Shown piece by piece: positions 1-7,093 of a DNA stretch of 50,368 nt. Location: positions 33,111 through 83,478 of the forward strand of contig JAKLEQ010000001.1 in the NCBI GenBank assembly GCA_022711635.1, read 5' to 3'. This DNA comes from Methanoregula sp. (GTDB lineage: Archaea > Halobacteriota > Methanomicrobia > Methanomicrobiales > Methanospirillaceae). The notes beneath the pieces are model-generated. The model did not search any database and was not told the DNA's origin. It saw only the letters and a program-made list of their open reading frames with translations. The stretch's first letter is position 1. Each line of letters begins with the position of its first letter. The position numbers were made by a program, and so were the translations under genes.

Positions 1-692
1 GTCACGAAAGCGTTGACCGCTGAAGCGTTGGCGGCGAGCGCAGAACCCGCGTTGAACCCGAACCAACCGAACCAGAGAAGGCCGGCCCCGATGAGCGCGA
101 GCGGGATATTGTGCGGTTCCATGGTGTATTCCCCGAACCCCGCCCGTTTCCCGATTACGAGCGCAATGGCGAGTGCCGAGAACCCGGAGCAGATCTCGAC
201 GACCGTCCCCCCGGCAAAGTCGAGCAGCCCCCATGACTGTGCCCATCCCCCGCCCCAGGCCCAGTGGGCGAGCGGGCAGTACACGAGCGCCATCCAGAGC
301 ACCATGAAGACAAGGAAGGAAGAGATCCGGACCCGTTCGGCGACACCGGACGTGATGATCGTAAGCGTGACAGCAGCAAAGAAGAGCTGGAAGACCATGA
401 ACACGAGCGGGGCATACCCTTTCTCACCTGCCTCCATGCCAACGCTGTTCAGTGCGAAATGATCGGGGCCGCCGATGATCCCCAGAATGTCCGGGCCGAA
501 TGCCAGCGAGTACCCGATCAGCATCCAGAAGATACTCACGACTGCGAGGGTGACAAAGGAGAGTGCGATCATCGAGATGATGTTCTTCCGCCGTACGAGT
601 CCTGCATAGAAGAGGCCGACCCCCGGTGTCATCAGCATGACGAGCGCTGCCGACACCATGAGCCAGACCGTTGTTGCCGAATCAAGAGCCAT
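1..692 (-). CDS. amt: Ammonium transporter Amt (3' end cut off by window edge)
   Basis: Membrane channel of the Amt/Mep/Rh family, bringing ammonium into the cell for the glutamine synthetase and glutamate synthase encoded next to it. The reverse-strand reading from the ATG at 692 gives about 230 residues: a hydrophobic N-terminus, then TPGVGLFYAGLVRRKN near residue 25, FQLFFAAVTLTIITSGVAER in the middle, DFAGGTVVEICSG, and GAGLLWFGWFGFNAGSALAA near the window edge. All are characteristic Amt signatures. The remaining C-terminal half lies outside the window. There is no strong Shine-Dalgarno before the ATG. The gene is transcribed in the same direction as glnA but 237 bases downstream of it, so it probably has its own promoter. 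No glnK/PII gene is visible here; it may lie beyond the edge. Confidence 0.95.
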   Translation of the reverse strand, partial: MALDSATTVWLMVSAALVMLMTPGVGLFYAGLVRRKNIISMIALSFVTLAVVSIFWMLIGYSLAFGPDILGIIGGPDHFALNSVGMEAGEKGYAPLVFMVFQLFFAAVTLTIITSGVAERVRISSFLVFMVLWMALVYCPLAHWAWGGGWAQSWGLLDFAGGTVVEICSGFSALAIALVIGKRAGFGEYTMEPHNIPLALIGAGLLWFGWFGFNAGSALAANASAVNAFV

Positions 693-929
693 AGTCACAC
701 ACTTTTTTATCCTGACCATCCTGCTGAAAGGTCCTTCGGGTGGATGATAACCGGAATTCCGGGAAGATAGCGGCTGTTTTTTATGAGCATCCACTGATAA
801 TCGTCGCCGTTACCTTTTTTCCGTCAGTACTCGCGCATCCTGTGCGCAGGTTACGGATGAAAAGTCCGTTGACCGCGGGCAGGAGGGATGACGTTCTGTC
901 GTTTTTGAGGGATGAGGTTATTAAAAAAT
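693..929. other. Intergenic region between amt and glnA
   Basis: This 237-base gap follows the glnA stop on the minus strand. It begins with an A/T-rich stretch next to the glnA stop (about 915-932) that could act as a terminator. It contains a perfect 12-base palindrome at 751-762 and then the amt leader. I see no convincing gene in it. Confidence 0.6.
751..762. promoter_or_regulatory. Perfect palindrome upstream of amt (possible operator)
   Basis: CCGGAATTCCGG is a perfect 12-base palindrome about 60 bases before the amt start. It is a possible binding site for a dimeric regulator. It does not match the published spaced nitrogen-repressor (NrpR) operator forms, so the assignment is only by position. 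Confidence 0.25.
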
Positions 930-2267
930 TTAATAGGTGGCGAGATACCGGTCCAGCTCCCACGGGTGGACGGCAAGCCGGAAGGAATCGGTCTCCATCT
1001 CCGCGATCCGGGACAGGTTCTCGACGACGTGCGTCCCGAGAGTTGCAGAGAGCACGTCATCCTTTACGAGAGCTGCGTTTGATTCGCTCAGGCTTCCCGG
1101 CAGCATGTCGATCTTGAGTTTCCTGCGGGCTTTCTGGTCGAGGTGGTAGATGTTGGTGTCCGTGCTCTCCGGGGGCATGATCTTGTGCTTGATCCCATCA
1201 AGGCCTGCAGCAAGCATACAGGCAAACGTGAGGTACGGGTTGCACATCGGGTCGGGGCTGCGGAATTCCGCACGCGTGCTGTTCCCGCGGGCAGCGGGTA
1301 CGCGGATCAGGGCCGACCGGTTTGCCGTGCTCCAGGAGATATAACAGGGGGCCTCGTAGCCGGGGACAAGCCGCTTGTACGAGTTGATAGTCGGGTTCGC
1401 GACACGGGTGATCGCTTTTGCGTGCCGGAGCAGGCCGCCGATATAATAGAGTGCCGTGTCGGAGAGCTGCATCTCGCCGTTGGGATCGAAAAATGCATTC
1501 TTCCCGTTCTTTGCGAGTGAGCCGTGGGTGTGCATGCCACTCCCGTTGATCCCCGCGATCGGTTTTGCCATGAAGGTGGCGTGGAGGCCGTACTGCAGGG
1601 CGATGGATTTTGTCGCGAACTTGAAGGTAATTACGCGATCTGCCGTCGTCAGGGCGTCACCGTACTTGAAGTCGATCTCGTGCTGGCTGTCGGCAACCTC
1701 GTGGTGGGAGGCCTCGATCTCGAATCCCATATCGGAAAGGGCAAGCACGACATCGCGCCGGACATCCTCGGCAGAGTCCGTGGGTGCGAGATCGAAGTAT
1801 GCCCCGTGGTCCTTAAACTGTGTTGTCGGCAGGTCATCGATCATCTTGAAGAGGAAGAATTCAAGTTCGGGACCGGTATTGAAGGAGAAGCCCATCTTTG
1901 CAGCATCCGCGATGGTCTTCCGGAGGATATACCGGGGGTCCCCGTCGAACGGCTTGTTGCCATAGGTTTGCACATCACAGATGAACCGTGCAACCCTTCC
2001 CTCGGCCGGCCTCCACGGGAGGACGGCGTAGGTTGCCGGATCCGGCCGGAGCAGCATATCCGATTCTTCGATCCGTGCGAACCCTTCAACCGATGACCCG
2101 TCGAACCAGATCCCCTCTGTCAGTGCCTTTTCAGCCTGGATGGCCGGGATCGAGACATTTTTCGGCTGGCCCTGGATATCCGTGAACTGCAGGCGGATAA
2201 ATTTGACCTTGTCCGCCTCGAGTTTCTTGAGAAGTTTCGTTACATCCGCTGACATACTGGAAGACAT
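930..2267 (-). CDS. glnA: Glutamine synthetase, type I
   Basis: Cytoplasmic enzyme making glutamine from glutamate, ammonia and ATP. The 445-residue length fits the GSI-alpha class. Visible family motifs include the beta-grasp start, WFDGSSVEGFARIEESDM, the glutamate/metal-binding GPELEFFLFK, the GSGMHTHGSL flap region and NRSALIRVPAARGNSTRAEF. The start chosen at 2267 (MSSSMSADV) has GGTGG five bases upstream. An alternative ATG at 2255 (MSADVTKLL) would fit a nearly leaderless mRNA, because the likely TATA element at 2280-2291 predicts transcription from about 2260. The longer reading from 2315 runs through the promoter and is rejected. The gene is divergent from the glutamate synthase operon, so the GS/GOGAT pair shares one control region of about 105 bases. 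Confidence 0.96.
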   Translation of the reverse strand: MSSSMSADVTKLLKKLEADKVKFIRLQFTDIQGQPKNVSIPAIQAEKALTEGIWFDGSSVEGFARIEESDMLLRPDPATYAVLPWRPAEGRVARFICDVQTYGNKPFDGDPRYILRKTIADAAKMGFSFNTGPELEFFLFKMIDDLPTTQFKDHGAYFDLAPTDSAEDVRRDVVLALSDMGFEIEASHHEVADSQHEIDFKYGDALTTADRVITFKFATKSIALQYGLHATFMAKPIAGINGSGMHTHGSLAKNGKNAFFDPNGEMQLSDTALYYIGGLLRHAKAITRVANPTINSYKRLVPGYEAPCYISWSTANRSALIRVPAARGNSTRAEFRSPDPMCNPYLTFACMLAAGLDGIKHKIMPPESTDTNIYHLDQKARRKLKIDMLPGSLSESNAALVKDDVLSATLGTHVVENLSRIAEMETDSFRLAVHPWELDRYLATY

Positions 2268-2279
2268 GTTCCACCCAAT

Positions 2280-2291
2280 GGTATTTATACC
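2280..2291. promoter_or_regulatory. TATA element inside an inverted repeat, glnA promoter
   Basis: The sequence GGTATTTATACC (GGTATAAATACC on the glnA strand) places a good archaeal TATA box between GGTA and TACC half-sites. The NrpR nitrogen repressor of Methanosarcina is known to bind GGTA-N6-TACC; here the spacer is four bases. That makes this a plausible but non-canonical nitrogen operator overlapping the TATA box. Confidence 0.45.
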
Positions 2292-2333
2292 TTGTTCACC
2301 AACCTGATTCAACAAATGCTCAAGTAGTACACC

Positions 2334-2353
2334 TGATCATTCTACCTTGATCA
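2334..2353. promoter_or_regulatory. Paired TGATCA sites before the glutamate synthase operon
   Basis: Two copies of TGATCA start at 2334 and 2348, 14 bases apart, just upstream of the Shine-Dalgarno AGGAG and the ATG at 2373. The repeat and its position suggest a regulator site; no regulator can be named. Confidence 0.25.
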
Positions 2354-2372
2354 TGGGGTTCAGGAGTTTAAT

Positions 2373-3425
2373 ATGTGTGGCATCATTGGGGTAATCGACC
2401 GCCGCCGCCAGTGCATGGACGGCAGCAGGATCAAGGCTGCTCTTGCCCAGATGGACGAGCGGGGGAGCGGGGAAGGCGCAGGGTACGTGGCGTATGGCAT
2501 CTACCCGGAATATAAGGATTTTTTCGCACTCCATGTCTTTTTTGACAATATCCGGGAGAACAAGACACGGATCGACGACCTCCTGGAGAAGTGGGGAACG
2601 ATCATCCATGACGAACAGATCAAGACCTACGAGCAGCCCAATATCCGGAAAGTCCACACGCCCTGGCGGTACTTCTTCCGCCCCGACCGGAGCCTGATGC
2701 CCAAGAGCACAACCCCCGACGAGGACATCGTCACCCATCTCGTCATGCAGGTCAATGCCGCCCGGAACGGGGCGCTCATCTTCTCCTCCGGGAAAAACCT
2801 CGGCGTCTTCAAGGCGGCGGGCTGGCCGGAGGATGTCGCGGACTTCTACCGGATCCAGGACTACAAGGGATATCTCTGGCTTGCCCACAACCGGTACCCG
2901 ACCAACACGCCCGGCTGGTGGGGCGGGGCCCACCCGTTCAACCTCCTGAACTGGAGCGTCGTCCACAACGGGGAGATAACCAGTTATGGAACGAACCGGC
3001 GCTACATCGAGAGCTACGGGTACCAGTGCACCATGTACACAGATACCGAAGTCGTTGCCTATCTCTTCGACCTCCTGGTCCGGAAACACGGGCTCTCCGA
3101 GAAGATGGCGGTCCGGGCACTCGCCCCGCCGTTCTGGGAAGAGATCGACGCGATGGGCGTACAGGAGCAGGAGCTGAATAAGGCGATCCGGCTTGCGTAC
3201 GGGTCTGCGATGATGAACGGGCCGTTTGCGATCTGCGTCGCGAACGAGGACTCCCTTGTCGGGTTCACGGACCGGATCAAGCTCCGCCCGCTCGTCACCG
3301 GAGAACTCGGGGACCGGCTCTATATCAGCAGCGAGGAGGCCGCGATCCGGCGGATGGAGCCGGAGGTCGACCGCATCGCGATGCCGAAAGCCGGCGAACC
3401 GGTCATCGGGAGGGTGTACGCGTGA
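2373..3425 (+). CDS. Glutamate synthase, glutamine amidotransferase subunit
   Basis: Class II glutaminase part of the split archaeal glutamate synthase. It releases ammonia from glutamine for transfer to 2-oxoglutarate in the FMN subunit encoded next. The protein (350 aa) begins MCGIIGV, so removal of Met exposes the nucleophilic Cys2 that defines the Ntn family. Other family features are LAHNRYPTNTPGWWGGAHPF near residue 170 and VVHNGEITSYGTN near residue 195. AGGAG lies seven bases before the ATG. The stop overlaps the next start (GTGA at 3422-3425), indicating translational coupling. The class is clear; whether it acts only in glutamate synthesis is inferred from the operon. Confidence 0.92.
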   Translation: MCGIIGVIDRRRQCMDGSRIKAALAQMDERGSGEGAGYVAYGIYPEYKDFFALHVFFDNIRENKTRIDDLLEKWGTIIHDEQIKTYEQPNIRKVHTPWRYFFRPDRSLMPKSTTPDEDIVTHLVMQVNAARNGALIFSSGKNLGVFKAAGWPEDVADFYRIQDYKGYLWLAHNRYPTNTPGWWGGAHPFNLLNWSVVHNGEITSYGTNRRYIESYGYQCTMYTDTEVVAYLFDLLVRKHGLSEKMAVRALAPPFWEEIDAMGVQEQELNKAIRLAYGSAMMNGPFAICVANEDSLVGFTDRIKLRPLVTGELGDRLYISSEEAAIRRMEPEVDRIAMPKAGEPVIGRVYA

Positions 3426-4933
3426 CCATCGGCAGCATCCCGTTAAAATTCCGCGTCACCATCGACCCGGAGCGGTGCATGCTCTGCGGCCGCTGCGTCG
3501 ATAACTGTTCGTACGGCGTGTACCGGAAGGAGGACGACCGGATCCGGATCAACTCCCGGAACTGCGTCGCCTGCCACCGCTGCCTCGCCTTCTGCCCAAG
3601 GGATGCGATCGATATTGAAGAAAAACCGACCGATTACCGGAGCCACCCCGTCTGGACCCGTGAGACCCGGGAGGCGATCTTCAACCAGGCGCGGACCGGA
3701 AAGATCATCCTTGCCGGCATGGGCAACGCCCTGCCCTACCCGATCATCTTCGACCGGCTGGTCCTCGACGCCTGCCAGGTGACGAACCCGTCAATCGATC
3801 CGTTGCGCGAACCCATGGAACTCCGGACCTATCTCGGGAAGAAACCTTCCCGGATTGCGCTGAAGGAATCCGCAAGAGGGGATGTCGAACTCCTGACGAA
3901 ACTGACGCCCAACCTCCAGGTCGAGACCCCGATCATGGTCGGGCACATGAGCTACGGGGCGATCAGCCTGAACGCCCAGCAGGCGCTCGCAAAAGCCGTG
4001 AACCGGATCGGGACCTTCATGGGGACCGGGGAAGGAGGGCTCCACGAATCGCTCTACCCCTACCAGTCACACATGATCGTGCAGGTCGCGAGCGGCCGGT
4101 TCGGGGTCGACATCAACTACCTCGAACGCGGTGCCGCGATCGAGATCAAGATCGGGCAGGGCGCAAAGCCCGGCATCGGCGGGCACCTGCCCGGCGAAAA
4201 GGTCTGCGCCGACGTCTCCTGCACCCGGATGATCCCGGAGGGCAGCGACGCCATCAGTCCCGCACCTCACCATGACATCTACAGTATCGAGGACCTCAAG
4301 CAGCTCGTGCGCAGCCTCAAGGAAGCAACCGAGTGGAAGAAGCCGGTCTTCGTCAAGATCGCGGCGGTCCACAACTCCGCGGCAATCGCGGCCGGCATCG
4401 CCCGGTCCTCTGCTGATGCGGTTGTGATCGACGGGTTCCGGGGCGGGACGGGGGCAGCACCCCGGGTCTTCCGGGACCATGTCGGCATCCCGATCGAGGC
4501 GGCAATCGCAAGCGTCGATGCAAAACTCCGGCAGCAGGGGATCCGGAACGAGGTCTCACTGATCGCGAGCGGCGGGATCCGGGAGAGTGCCGATGTGGCC
4601 AAGGCGATCTGCCTCGGTGCGGATGCCGTCTATATCGGGACAGCGGCGCTTGTCGCCATGGGCTGCCGGGTCTGCGGCACCTGTTACCGGGGGAACTGCG
4701 CGTGGGGGATCGCGACGCAGAAACCCGAACTTGTCGCCCGGCTTAACCCGGACGAGGCATCGCTCCAGGTCGAGAACCTGATCCATGGCTGGACGCTGGA
4801 GCTCGCCGAACTGATGGGAGCTGCAGGCATCAACAGCATCGAGAGCCTGCGGGGCAACCGGGACCGGCTGCGGGGCTACATGCTGGACGAAGGGCTGATG
4901 AAGGTCCTCGACGTCCAGTCCGTGGGGGCGTGA
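3422..4933 (+). CDS. gltB: Glutamate synthase, FMN/iron-sulfur central subunit
   Basis: Central catalytic subunit (503 aa). An N-terminal ferredoxin-like domain has Cys19, Cys22, Cys25 and Cys29, followed by NCVACHRCLAFCPRDAIDIE for a second 4Fe-4S cluster. The rest is a TIM-barrel FMN domain: GHMSYGAISLNAQQALAKA, GTGEGGLHESL, KIGQGAKPGIGGHLPGEKV, VIDGFRGGTGAAPRVFRDH. A Cys motif near the end, CRVCGTCYRGNCAWG, corresponds to the Fe-S ligand region of GOGAT. In bacteria these domains are fused with the amidotransferase and GXGXG domains; here they are three genes, as in other archaea. The start is a GTG overlapping the previous stop. Confidence 0.93.
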   Translation: MTIGSIPLKFRVTIDPERCMLCGRCVDNCSYGVYRKEDDRIRINSRNCVACHRCLAFCPRDAIDIEEKPTDYRSHPVWTRETREAIFNQARTGKIILAGMGNALPYPIIFDRLVLDACQVTNPSIDPLREPMELRTYLGKKPSRIALKESARGDVELLTKLTPNLQVETPIMVGHMSYGAISLNAQQALAKAVNRIGTFMGTGEGGLHESLYPYQSHMIVQVASGRFGVDINYLERGAAIEIKIGQGAKPGIGGHLPGEKVCADVSCTRMIPEGSDAISPAPHHDIYSIEDLKQLVRSLKEATEWKKPVFVKIAAVHNSAAIAAGIARSSADAVVIDGFRGGTGAAPRVFRDHVGIPIEAAIASVDAKLRQQGIRNEVSLIASGGIRESADVAKAICLGADAVYIGTAALVAMGCRVCGTCYRGNCAWGIATQKPELVARLNPDEASLQVENLIHGWTLELAELMGAAGINSIESLRGNRDRLRGYMLDEGLMKVLDVQSVGA

Positions 4934-5679
4934 AGATGCGACCGGTCCGAATCGATGCACGCGACATGCATTACACGCAGCTCAACCAGATGATCCGGAA
5001 CGTCGTTGCCGAAGGGGCAACGGAGATTACGATTGACCATGTGCTCGGGCAGCGCTTCATTGCCGATGGTCTTCGCGGCGACAACGTCACGATCACGATC
5101 AACGGCGTTCCGGGCGGGGACCTCGGCATGTTCATGAGCGGCCCGACCCTTATTGTCCGGGGAAATGCCGATCATGCTCCGGGTAACACGATGGATGCGG
5201 GAACGATCGTGATCCATGGGAGCGCGGGAGACGCCGTCGCCCACAGCATGCGGGGTGGGAAGGTCTTTGTCCGTGACAACATCGGGTACCGCGGAGGGAT
5301 CCACATGAAGCAGTACCTTGAGAAGCGCCCGGTGCTCGTCGTCGGCGGTTCGGCACGGGCATTCCTTGGCGAATACATGGCAGGCGGCCTCCTGATTGTG
5401 CTGGGCCTTTCGGGAATACCGCCCCTCTCGGAACGCGGTGTGGGAAGCGGGATCCACGGCGGGGAGATCTATGTCCGCGGGCATGTTGATGATGCTATCC
5501 TCGGTGTGGGTGCCCGGCAGAAACCGGCAACCGACGAAGAACGGCATACCATTGCCCCGGTGATCCGCACCTTTTCGGAGTGTTTCTCGCTCGATGCAGA
5601 ACACCTGCTCTCCGCGGATTACACACGGATAACCCCGTCGAGTGCCCGGCCGTTCGCGAACAAGTACACGTGGGAGTGA
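4930..5679 (+). CDS. Glutamate synthase, GXGXG (subunit 3) protein
   Basis: Structural beta-helix subunit of the split glutamate synthase, corresponding to the C-terminal domain of bacterial GltB. The right-handed helix is visible as repeated glycines: GGDLGMFMSGPTLIVRGNAD, GNTMDAGTIVIHGSAGDAV, MRGGKVFVRDNIGYRGGIHM. The GTG at 4930 forms a GTGA overlap with the previous stop; an ATG six bases on (4936) is equally possible. The operon order amidotransferase, FMN subunit, GXGXG subunit, FrhB-like protein is uninterrupted. Confidence 0.9.
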   Translation: MKMRPVRIDARDMHYTQLNQMIRNVVAEGATEITIDHVLGQRFIADGLRGDNVTITINGVPGGDLGMFMSGPTLIVRGNADHAPGNTMDAGTIVIHGSAGDAVAHSMRGGKVFVRDNIGYRGGIHMKQYLEKRPVLVVGGSARAFLGEYMAGGLLIVLGLSGIPPLSERGVGSGIHGGEIYVRGHVDDAILGVGARQKPATDEERHTIAPVIRTFSECFSLDAEHLLSADYTRITPSSARPFANKYTWE

Positions 5680-5680
5680 A

Positions 5681-6721
5681 ATGATGGCAGCAAAAAGTTA
5701 CCGTGACCTGCAGGCTGAAGTCTGGGATACCGGGAAATGTTCCGGCTGCGGGGCATGCACGGCGGTCTGCCCTGCAGATGCGCTCTATTTCGAGGAGGGG
5801 ACGATGGTTGCATCGCCGAAGACGACCGGGTACTGCAAGTATGTCACGGATGGTGTCGAGTGCGGCGCCTGTTACGAGGTCTGCCCCCGGACTGTAGATC
5901 AGCCAGCCGGAACCCTTGGCGACTGTCTCGAAATCAGATCGGCAAAAGCAGCAATCGATGTCCCCGGCCGGCAGAGCGGGGGGGCGGTCACCGCGATCCT
6001 TGCCGGTGCGCTCGATGCCGGGCTCATCGATGCCGTGGTCACCGTCACCGAGGATACGTGGACGCTGAAGCCCTCATCGGTTGTCATCACGAGATCTGAT
6101 GTGCTCGTCCAGAAAGCCGGGAGCCGGTACAGCTGGTGGGTGCCGCTCCTCGCCGCACTGAAGACTGCCGTCATCGACAAGAAGTGCCGGCGGGTTGCCG
6201 TGGTCGGGGTTCCCTGTGTCGTGCAGGCAGTCGCCCGTATGCGTGCGAGCCGCAATGACCTTGTCAGGCCTTACGGGGGTGCGATCCGGCTCGTCATCGG
6301 GCTCTTCTGCACGGAGACCTTTGATTATACTGCCCTTGTGACCGGCAAGCTGAAGACCGAACGGAAGATCGATCCGGCGCAGGTCAGGAAGCTGGATGTC
6401 AAGGGGAACCTTACGATCCTGATTCAGGACGGGACGACGGCAACGATCCCGATGGCCGAACTCGAATCCTGCGTCCGGCCCGGCTGCCGCATCTGCACGG
6501 ACCTCACCTCGCTCCTTGCAGATATCTCGGCGGGCGCGGTCGGGAGTCCCGCGGGATCGACGACGCTGGTTATCCGGACACCGGCCGGGAAGAACATGGT
6601 GGAGAACGCAGTCCAGCGAAATGTGCTCGTTGTTTCCGGGGAGGTCGATGTGGCTGCGATTGAGAAACTCGCCCAGGCGAAGGTGAAGAAGGCGAAAGGC
6701 GGGAAGAAAGGGAAGAATTAA
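5681..6721 (+). CDS. FrhB-like F420-linked Fe-S flavoprotein, partner of glutamate synthase
   Basis: Member of the coenzyme F420 hydrogenase/dehydrogenase beta-subunit family (346 aa). Two ferredoxin motifs lie at the N-terminus: CSGCGACTAVCPADALYF near residue 18 and CGACYEVCPR near residue 60. The FrhB N- and C-terminal domains follow (GGAVTAILAGALDAGLIDAV, then VAVVGVPCVVQAVARM, GLFCTETFDY, CRICTDLTSLLADISAGAVG). One base separates it from the preceding gene, so it belongs to the glutamate synthase operon. FrhB relatives oxidise reduced F420, so the likely role is to feed F420H2 electrons to glutamate synthase in place of an NAD(P)H subunit. This F420-GltS arrangement has been proposed for methanogens from gene context; it is inference here. 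Confidence 0.85.
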   Translation: MMAAKSYRDLQAEVWDTGKCSGCGACTAVCPADALYFEEGTMVASPKTTGYCKYVTDGVECGACYEVCPRTVDQPAGTLGDCLEIRSAKAAIDVPGRQSGGAVTAILAGALDAGLIDAVVTVTEDTWTLKPSSVVITRSDVLVQKAGSRYSWWVPLLAALKTAVIDKKCRRVAVVGVPCVVQAVARMRASRNDLVRPYGGAIRLVIGLFCTETFDYTALVTGKLKTERKIDPAQVRKLDVKGNLTILIQDGTTATIPMAELESCVRPGCRICTDLTSLLADISAGAVGSPAGSTTLVIRTPAGKNMVENAVQRNVLVVSGEVDVAAIEKLAQAKVKKAKGGKKGKN

Positions 6722-6775
6722 CCTCAAATTCTTTTTCCATGATTGAAGTTCTATTTTTTGACATAATTTTTTTTA
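6722..6775 (+). terminator. T-rich terminator of the glutamate synthase operon
   Basis: Immediately after the TAA at 6719-6721 come several T-runs (around 6731-6735, 6753-6758 and 6766-6773), typical of archaeal intrinsic termination. The next gene is convergent. Confidence 0.5.
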
Positions 6776-6874
6776 AACTATTGGACATCCCGAGATCCAC
6801 CCTTAGAGGTAACGGTAATCGCTCTAGACAATGGTGAATTTGCGAAAACCTCGTTTTTCGAATTAGAATGCTTG

Positions 6875-6960
6875 GGGGATGCTTGTTACAATGATAAAAT
6901 CATAAAAAAATCAGGAGCATCCCCGCCCAGCGCGGCGCCTCGTCGGGCCGCGCGGCGGGC
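6875..6960. other. Nested inverted repeats in convergent intergenic region
   Basis: GGGGATGCT at 6875-6883 pairs perfectly with AGCATCCCC at 6916-6924. The loop contains a second small palindrome, ATGAT-AAA-ATCAT (6891-6903). Directly next to it, GCCC/GCGCGGC (6925-6936) can pair with GCCGCGC/GGGC (6948-6960). The two stems could be transcription-end structures, a small RNA or part of a small mobile repeat. No gene overlaps them. Confidence 0.4.
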
Positions 6961-6997
6961 AGAATGTATCGTGAGCGTCTTATATTGTCGTTCTTAA

Positions 6998-7063
6998 GGG
7001 GGTCAAGGGGTGCACCCCTTGGGGAGCCTCCCCCTATGGGGGAGTGAGGGGGTCACCCTCCCC
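6998..7063. repeat. Dispersed GC-rich repeat, copy 1 (shorter form)
   Basis: It begins with GGGGGTCAAGGGGTGCACC and ends with GAGGGGGTCACCCTC, with CCTCCCCC/GGGGGAG inverted arms between. The same left and right ends occur in the same order at 31900-32062 with a longer centre. Both copies lie between convergent genes. Reading frames of the two ends do not agree between copies, which argues for a DNA/RNA repeat and not a gene. Confidence 0.55.
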
Positions 7064-7093
7064 ATTTCCGGGGAATAATGATTCAATGAAATA

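Noticed and set aside
2268..2315. Longer GlnA start at 2315
   Set aside because: It would translate through the TATA-like palindrome at 2280-2291 and adds residues with no family match.
6925..6960. Considered as a tRNA or CRISPR-like element because of its stems
   Set aside because: There is no T-loop motif or cloverleaf, and no regularly spaced repeats.
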